A stretch of 64,000 bases of DNA from Siphonodentalium dalli (taxonomy: Eukaryota; Mollusca; Scaphopoda; Gadilida; Siphonodentaliidae), in assembly GCA_032622095.1 (NCBI GenBank), contig CP136068.1, forward strand, positions 13,433,729 through 13,497,728. Direction: 5' to 3'. This document shows positions 56,349 to 64,000 of this stretch, piece by piece. Below the pieces are notes generated by a model that searched no databases, was not told the origin of the DNA, and worked only from the letters and a program-made list of their open reading frames with translations. Made by a program: the position numbers and the translations under genes. Positions within the stretch are counted from its first letter, which is position 1. Each line of letters starts with the position of its first letter.

Positions 56349-59196
56349 TTAAAGGCACGGACGGGGGGTGGGTATTGCTGTTAAAACTGCCATAAACAGA
56401 AAGAATATTAAAAGATAGACATATTTTGTTCTTATATCAATCATAATTATAGGGTAAATAGTATGTCATTGTCAAGTATGTATGCTATGTTATGTAATCA
56501 AAAGCCAGGTTCTCTAAATTTTTTTACATAACAAAGCATACAAACTTGACCATCTATATCTATATTTACGAATATCTGTCTGTGTACGTTCTACTATAGA
56601 AATTCACAGGGAACTGTCTAGATCATATCACAGGGGTCTACTAGGGGTAACTTTTTACGAGAAAGACTATGGTGCGGGTTAGAATTTTCTAAAGTGACGC
56701 TGTTGTTGTCAGGGGTAGAACAGGGGAGGGGCAGATTTTGTTTTGTCGCCGATTGCCACCAAACTTACATATAATCATCCCCATGATATGAAGAATCTAA
56801 TGGTGTGGTTTAAATATGTCAAAAGTGGCGTTGTTTGAGTCAGAGATGCACGGAATGGGAGAGGGGCACAAAAATTGATAAAACTCATTTTAGAGCCGAT
56901 TTCCACCAAATTGATATCTATTCTTCTTCTTGATACAAGGAATCTAATCATACAATTTAAAGATGCCAAATTGGTGTCGTTTGGATGAGAGATTGGGGGG
57001 GGGGGGGGGTGGGCACTAAATTTAATAAGAATGGGTTTAGTCGCCGATTGCCAACACACTTATATAAAATCATCCCCATGGTATGAGGAGTCTAATGGTT
57101 TGGCTAAAATCTGTCAAAAGTGGCCTCATTCGAGTCGGGGGTGTGCTGAAATGGAGAGTGCCAATTTCCACCAAACTGATACTTGTTATTATCCATGATA
57201 CGAGGAATCTGATATGTGTGATTTAAAGACGCCATATTGATGCTGTTTGGGTGAGAGATGGGGAGAGGAGAGGTGGGCACCAAATTTGATAAAAATTTGT
57301 TTAGTCACCGATTGGCACCAAACTTATAAATAATCATCTCCATTATATCCCTGTTATATCAGGAGTTTAATTATGTGGTCTAAGGATGTCAAAAGTGGAG
57401 CCATTCGAGTCAGTGGTGCATAGGTGAGAGGGACATAAACAAATTATAACAATATGTTTAGCACTGATTTCCACCAGATTGATACATAGTCTTCTCCGCG
57501 ATACAAGGAATCTAATTATGTGTTTTATATACACCAAATTGGTGCCGTTTGAGTGAGAGATATTGGGACCTTAAATTTGATACAAATTTGTATACTCACC
57601 AATTTTCACCAATTATATATATATGCATCTCCATAATGAGTCTAAGTCTGTGGTTTAATGGTGACAAAAGTGGCGCCGCTTGAGTCCGAAATAGGGATGG
57701 GAGGGTCACCAAAACTGATAAAAATATTTTTAGTACCAATTACCATCAAATTCATACACTTTCTTCTCAAATGATACGAAGAGTCAAATCATACTGTCTG
57801 TCTGTATGTGTTCTATATATAACTTCAAAACTTCACGGGGTACAATCGAGATGGCACCAAGGCGATCTAAGAGGGGTAACTTTTTACGAGGAATATAATG
57901 ATGCGGGTTAAAATTTTCTAAAGTGACGCTGTTGGTGTCAGTGGAAGAAAAAAGGGTAGGGCGGCAAAATAAGATAATATGGTGAAATAGTTTTGTCTTT
58001 GTTTAGTTGCTGATTACCACCAAACCTATATATATATAATCATCTCCAGTATATCATGCATCCATGAGTCTAAGGACGTGGTTTAAATATGTCAAAAGTG
58101 GCGCCGTTATGCATGGGGATGGCAGTTGCACCAAAGCCGATACAAATATTTTAGCACCAATTTCCACAAATTCATACATGTTCTACTCTAATAAAAGAAT
58201 GAATTAAATCACATTTGGTGTCGTTTGGGTCACGGATGGAGAGAGGATATGCACTATCATTGATAAGATTGCTATTCGCCGATATCCACTTTTAAGTTAT
58301 AAATAGTCACCCAGGCCATCTCCATATCATTTTAAGCAGTTTTTGGCATTCAAATTTCACAATCTCGACAAATGGTAACCTAAATAAGTCACTTGAACAA
58401 TTATATCTTCTCAACTGTCATATTTATATGGGGATGGGAATCAGGGCATTCACATAATGAGCTAGCAAAAACAGATACATAGAAGAAGCATTAAAAGTAT
58501 ATTTATAATTATATTTAAGAAATACATATATTCTTGCAAACTGAGAGACCTCGAACCGTCAGAGGATTGCATATTAGAATGGCTCATGTATATATTATAA
58601 CACAATTGAGTCTGTTCCATTCAAAATAGTTTCCACAAAAAAAAGTTACAATTTGTCAAGAGATATGGAAATATATCGAAGGCCTGTTCAAAATAGTGGT
58701 CACAGTGTGCAGTCCAATAGAGTTTCTTCTGATATAAAAAAAAACGCAGTCAGTAGCACATGACTTTTCAGGATGCTCCAATACTGACAAGGGTATATCT
58801 GCCCGATTCAGCAGATTTTTTAGAACAGACTTATTGACTAACATAAACACATCAAAATCTCGCTATGTGTTTGGCACATGTAGCTGATATACTTGCGTAG
58901 CAATATTTCTGGACATTTCTTTAAAACATCTGTATTTTCATGGAGATGTGATGCTATGTGAATATACAATTTATGACAATAGGTGTAACACTTTGAGCAA
59001 GTGTATTCTCTTTTCCCAACAAATATCCAGAGGGTTTCACATCAATTTAACCTGGGCAACGCCGGGTAACCCTGCTAGTAACTACTAAGAACAAAATCTG
59101 TCTATATTTTCATATTCTTTCTGATTATAGCAGTTTTAACGGATGTGATTATTTTAACAGCAATATACCCACCACGAAGGCCATCCATGCCTTTAA
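56349..59196. mobile_element. TTAA-flanked element hosting a nested Helitron
   Basis: TTAA at 56349-56352 and 59193-59196 flank AGGCACGGACGG and, on the other strand, AGGCATGGATGG. Inverted similarity continues over about 110 bp through GGGTATTGCTGTTAAAACTGC and CAGAAAGAATAT and TTTTGTTCTTA, reaching the Helitron. Without the Helitron the element would be about 320 bp plus target, a normal MITE size. It belongs with 26806-27307. Confidence 0.75.
56553..59078 (+). mobile_element. Helitron, 2.5 kb, non-autonomous, nested in the TTAA element
   Basis: Preceded by A, starts TCTATATCTATATTTACG, then ATCTGTCTGTGTACGTTC. It ends with hairpin CCTGGGCAACGCCGGG, TAACCCTG, CTAG at 59075-59078 and then T. 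The body from about 56640 to 58280 holds degenerate repeats (GTGGCGYCGTTTGAGTC, CCGATTKCCACCAAA, GATACAAGGAATCTAAT) of about 130-280 bp, plus a poly-G run near 56996-57010. No Rep/helicase coding. Confidence 0.8.
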
Positions 59197-60689
59197 GAAA
59201 TAACTCTTGCTTCAAATATGTTAAGGAGTTATACCCAAAAAGTTTGAAGACAATTTCTACACAAATAGTAATCAGTTATCAGTCATTTGTTCTTATACCA
59301 ATCATAAATATCAGGTAAATAGTATGTTATCTATAAAAAAAAAAAAAGTTATTACTCATATTTTAATCCCAGTGAAAATGGTAAAAATGACTAGTTTCCC
59401 TGACATATTTCCATACATTCAGATTCTTTGCAAGCAACAATATGTCTTAGGAAGAAGCACCTGTAGTCAATCATCCAGTTGAAGAAAAAAAAGTAAATTT
59501 TCAACATTCTCATTGGTTGATCAATTGAAACAGGGGGGTGTGCAGTTGAAATTCTATGACAGACACCCCCTCCCCAATGAAGACCATACAGGATTGTAAC
59601 ACAATTCAATTTTAAAATGCAATAGAATACAACCAAGACAACGCAGCCTCATTCCGATCTATGCAGCGGGCCTTTTTAAAGTGAGATATCACCTCAAATG
59701 CCGACATCCATTTTCCCAGCTGTGAATTGAAGCGACAGCATTGAGAGTATGGCTTACATATCTCACTGCTATTTTGCCGTATAACTTGACAGCAGATCGC
59801 AACAAAATGTCATAAAATGCCGGAAACCTATGATCAATGCACGAATGGTTTCATTATATATGTATGTCTGTCCAGGATTTTTCTCCCAGACCCCTGAACA
59901 ATTTAAACCAAATTTTGTGCGGTGACTCGGGGTATCCTGGCAGATGTTATAAACGCGTTAGTTTTCAAAATGTTGATTTAAAATGTTGTTTTAATGTAAA
60001 TATCTAGTAATAATTTTTCATGTAATTACAAAATATTTATAGAAATGAACCTCAACTCAATAATTTAGCTTTGATCGATTCACCTTCTTACTTTTCATGT
60101 TATTTTGTAGTCTGTCAGGTCTTCCTGATGATGTTGAACAGAATATTACCGACAGAAACTTCAGTTCATATATCTGCTACAGAGATAAAAGGACGGTCAT
60201 GATCGGCAGATGTTTAACCCATACCTTCAACCATACCAACTGGAAACCAGCGATCTAGAACTGAATATATGCATGTATACAAAATAAGAAGATGATTTTG
60301 GGAAAAGATATTACAAGGCATAAGACCAGAATCCATCCACTTGTGTATAACACATATATGTGATGGGTTGAATGGGTTAATATGACAATGACTAGATCAA
60401 GTATTGATTTAGATAGCATGTGTTTATGTAGCTCAATAAAGCCCTGATCAAAACTATCAGTCTGATTTGTACTTGTTTTGCCTTTCCTCAACATTGATAA
60501 TATGGATTATATTGAAAATATTGTTTGTTGAAGAAACAATATAAAGTGGCTTTGAAGTTATAATAAATGTTGATATTGGATACTCAATTAATTTACATTA
60601 TATCACATGCAACTATGAGAATCAAATGTTCATATTTTCAAAACATGACATCACCTCCAATGGTATAAAATGGGGGTTTGGGGGTGTGT
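59197..60689. other. Intergenic DNA, nothing recognised
   Basis: AT-rich with an A run (59336-59347). Frames at 59391-59636 and 60255-60494 show no domains. No element ends recognised. Confidence 0.5.
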
Positions 60690-61026
60690 GGTAATAAAAA
60701 AATTGCAGGAAGGTATGCCAACCCAAGGGGCAAAAAAACACATTTTTTACAACATCATGCAATTTTTTTACTTAAGACCTTTTGTGCCCTTATTTGACAA
60801 TTGTAACAGTTTAAAACGTATTATAAGAATATATAACAGCAAAACCAGAATATTTATGCTACTGGAACCTCATATGGGCTTTAGTGGAGATGGCATTAAG
60901 CTATGGCATGTTGCATATGGGACGGTGGGGTGAAAATATTCCTTCCCAAGTTTACAGATGATCAGCAATTTATAAAACACCAGATGCAAAAAAAACGGCA
61001 TACCTTCCTGCAAATTTTTTACTACC
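60690..61026. mobile_element. Short foldback/MITE-like element (337 bp)
   Basis: GGTAATAAAAAAATTGCAGG plus AAGGTATGCC at the left and its reverse complement (with two differences) at 60997-61026 form ~30-bp inverted arms. No clear target duplication. The 87-codon frame between the arms is not coding-like. Confidence 0.6.
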
Positions 61027-64000
61027 GTCCCTGATTAAAGATGTTTTTAGAGTGTTAAGGGTTAAATAATCAATATAATAATGGGTAAACATAATAAAAC
61101 TGTGACTAACAGCATACAGCAATATAGCATTTTTGGTTGTTTGTTTGATGAGTCTACTGCTTCAGTTGATTTTCATTTTGTTCAATTTCCATGTTGACTA
61201 CAGCTTAGTTCTTTCTTTCTGTGTCTGCAATAGATTCAAGGTGGTATATATAACAAATAACTTATCAAGTTTATGAAGATATAATTACACAAACTTGGCA
61301 TTCACTCAACGAGCGTCTGATTGGTCAAGGCGCTTATATACGCTCAGTAGCAACAATCATTTCCCACATTGCAATATGCAGTAATATTTTAAGAAATTGG
61401 TACACTATGACGCCATTGTGTAAACATGACAATAGTTACAATAACACCAAAACAAAATTGCTGAATATGACAGATTGACGAAACAAATTTGATAATCTAG
61501 TTGGAGATAAAGGAATGTGTTATATGACAATTTTGGTACTAAATTTTTTTTAGCTTCATACCAATACTAATATCACATGACATTGTTCACGAGAGCATAA
61601 ATTGTGACAACTAATAGCATTTGTATTCATTTTGAGTTAGTCATTGTAGACTGCAATTAGGTTGGGAAATTCGGGAACACAACTTTGGAATTTATATTGA
61701 CCCCAGGGTGTGCTGATGGTTTGTTTTAAATGTGTGGATTTTACACCAGCAAGTTTAATAGTTTCCGGTGTTGTGTCTTACTTTTGTGTGGTTTATCATC
61801 TGGCAAAAAGAGATTGAAGTGTGTTTACTTCATGAACTTCCGGTCATTCATTGTACATTTGGACCAATAAAGTTTTGGTTCACATTGACGTGTGATAAAT
61901 TTACCAATGATTACCAGTAGCTGACAGTGCTCCATATACAATTAATTCTGTGAAAATCAAATGCTGAATCAAGTTAGTCATAAAGCACTTAAAATTGAAA
62001 AGTTTCGTGAGAATCATTACGAGAATCGTTTCGGTGATTCTCGTCAAATCTTACCCTTTGAACCCTAATGCCCCAGAGAGATCGACACCCTGACTCGGGG
62101 CTCCTCATGGCATTTTCCTTTAAATTAAATAGTCTTGTTGGATGATGTTGATTATGTTTCAATTGTGACACAGGTCTGAAACTTTACATGTTTGCCCCAA
62201 TGGATCACTGATCATTATAAGATCGGGAGACTTTGCCACGCGATAACTTCTTGGTAACAGTTGCTAGACAATTGACTGGAAAAGGCTATTATAGCATATA
62301 ATGTCATAACTCAACCACAGTGATTGCGTTCTTGATGACGATAATACCATGATGTGAAATTTGAGATATTTAAGAGTGAACCAAATTACTTATTTAAGGG
62401 TAGCAACGGTTGCTAATCAAATACCACAAATGCTCGAATGACACCATTACACCAACAATTAAGTGGTAGTATTGCCTTAATTTACACAATGTCCAGTTGC
62501 GTAATGTTGGTTATGTCAAAGCGGTCACATGTTTGAAAACTTATTTTACAAAAATGAACCAAATAGCATCGCACAACATGGTACCATGCATGTTTGTTTC
62601 TCCGTTCATGTGTGATGCCATTGTCATGGTAAGGAAGTCAATTAGCACTCACTGTTTATTTGTAAATGCGCTGCTCTTTGCATGCATGAATAAATCAACT
62701 TGATATGCGATGGACCCTTCCCCACATAAAGATAATGTAAACATGCTTTTTATATTCAATATATAACTAGATTATAGACGTTGATTTGTTATTGACTCGG
62801 ATATGGCTATAAACAATAAACACCTGGCAGTCATATATACTGATAGGTTCAGTGTATTTGGAGGTTCACGTCGCGGCTGGTTTTTCTGGCTGCTCGGGTA
62901 CAAAGGGTTAAGGCTTCAGCTGATGACCATAGTCTGGTGTACTAATTGTAACTCCAGAACAATTGAAAGGCACAATAATAAATGGATCCTCCTATTAGGT
63001 TATTATGTATACATTGGAATGGTATGTTACCAATGATGATCTACAGGAATGTTTAGAAAATATAAGCAGACGACAGATAATACGAGTGCAGAAAAATATT
63101 CCTATTCATGGAAAGTAATGTTCAGATAATAAGATCAACACACGATGGATGAACATATTATCTGAACATATCCTTGCATGAATTATTATCTAAACATTTC
63201 ATAAGGGAATTACTTGCCAATGAGTATTAGCAAGAAAGGGTTAAAACTTACCCTTCCCTTCTGGTTTTAACCCCGACCCCTGATCTTGCGAATCACCAGA
63301 TGAATTGCTCCCATTGTTTATGATGCTAGCATCTGCTTTGATGTCTTCTTATGGGTATTGTGTATAGGTAAACATGGAGTGACTGTACGGTCATGATTGA
63401 AGTGTATATGCATACCTGGACAAAGCTGGAGTCCCCCTTCATTGTGGTGGAGTAAGCTGGAGCCCACTTCATGGTGGCCGCATTTACTTGTCTCTGTATG
63501 TCGAGCTGATTGTTTCTTCACTACAATGAATACAGAAACATATTGTCATGGGTGCTATCTCTAATGTGGACATTTATCTTACAATTATCTTTTTTTCTCT
63601 CAAAAACATGCATAAATGACAAGACATTTTCTGATTCTGTATCCTGGCAGGTAATATTGAATGCACATGGGCTGTGGAGAAACTTGGTTTGTTTCTAAAA
63701 CATTGATTTAAACGGGCAATTGGCATCAATCATTTCTATTCTCTCTACACCATCGGAAATAAACATAATTATGCTGTTTCAAATAAAATGTTGGTAATGG
63801 CGAAATACATTTGAAAAATAGGTTATATTCTACGAAAAAAACAATGTTTTTATAAAATGCCTATGCACAAACGAACCTATTTTGACACACTGAATCGTTG
63901 AAAGAGTAATATTTCGCAGTGATGCATATTTAAATCAACTGTGGAGTAAGCTCTTTCACAGAAATCTATATATTATCATACCAGTACTAAACTTGAACTC
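61027..64000. other. Intergenic DNA, nothing recognised
   Basis: No convincing gene. Minor features: an ATTGG word followed by TATATA at about 61319-61340; dyads of GAGAATC/GATTCTC around 62008-62042; and a 12-bp stem GTTCAGATAATA / TATTATCTGAAC near 63120-63167. Confidence 0.45.

Noticed and set aside
60670-60933. 87-codon frame as a gene
   Set aside because: It starts in the left arm of a foldback element and contains translated poly-A segments; no domain.
61319-61340. ATTGG followed by TATATA as a promoter
   Set aside because: No downstream gene or transcript evidence; such words are common in AT-rich DNA.

Overview
The window looks like a transposon- and satellite-rich stretch of a eukaryotic, probably marine invertebrate genome. 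AT-rich intergenic DNA, abundant Helitron-type, TTAA-type, hAT-type and non-LTR fragments, and frequent ACATGTAT-type words suggest a lophotrochozoan such as a bivalve mollusc, though another marine invertebrate is possible. I found no host protein-coding gene, rRNA, tRNA or CRISPR array. The only recognisable coding sequence belongs to decayed mobile elements: a non-LTR reverse-transcriptase ORF, an LTR-retrotransposon pol fragment and a PHD-finger-like exon. There is no sign of bacterial sequence.

Layout. (1) 1-13.4 kb: a satellite array of about 16 monomers of 814-836 bp plus a decayed edge copy. It shows two higher-order periods (dimer about 1.65 kb, tetramer about 3.29 kb), and every monomer contains a foldback, MITE-like core. 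(2) 13.4-24.6 kb: a four-layer nest. A 5'-truncated non-LTR element (minus strand) was split by a foldback element (13,959-24,065, 8-bp target duplication). That element's iteron arrays were later invaded by a palindromic element (14,499-18,352) and by an LTR-retrotransposon remnant (18,473-21,225). The palindromic element was itself split by a 1.6-kb PHD-finger element (15,233-16,844, 6-bp target duplication). Target duplications and uninterrupted reference copies make much of the order readable. (3) 25-38 kb: a 121-bp direct repeat pair, a TTAA-flanked MITE, a 160-bp tandem array with YY1-like cores, a 3.5-kb element ending in a strong hairpin, and a further 160-bp tandem array.

(4) 38.3-41.7 kb: five head-to-tail Helitron-like units on the minus strand. 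(5) 42.3-44.9 kb: a second copy of the 3.5-kb hairpin-tailed family. (6) 46.7-54.6 kb: a nearly 8-kb palindrome with arms of about 3.6-3.7 kb and a 543-bp spacer; its arms carry mirrored Helitron chains. (7) 55.0-59.2 kb: a hAT-like MITE with 8-bp target duplication, then a TTAA element with a complete Helitron inside it. (8) 59.2-64 kb: mostly unannotatable AT-rich DNA with one short foldback element.

The unifying theme is inverted and tandem repetition in successive insertions. The best candidates for something undescribed are the iteron-built foldback element with no transposase, the foldback-cored satellite, the PHD-finger element and the large palindrome. All family names rest on reading ends, target duplications and motifs by eye; no database search was possible.
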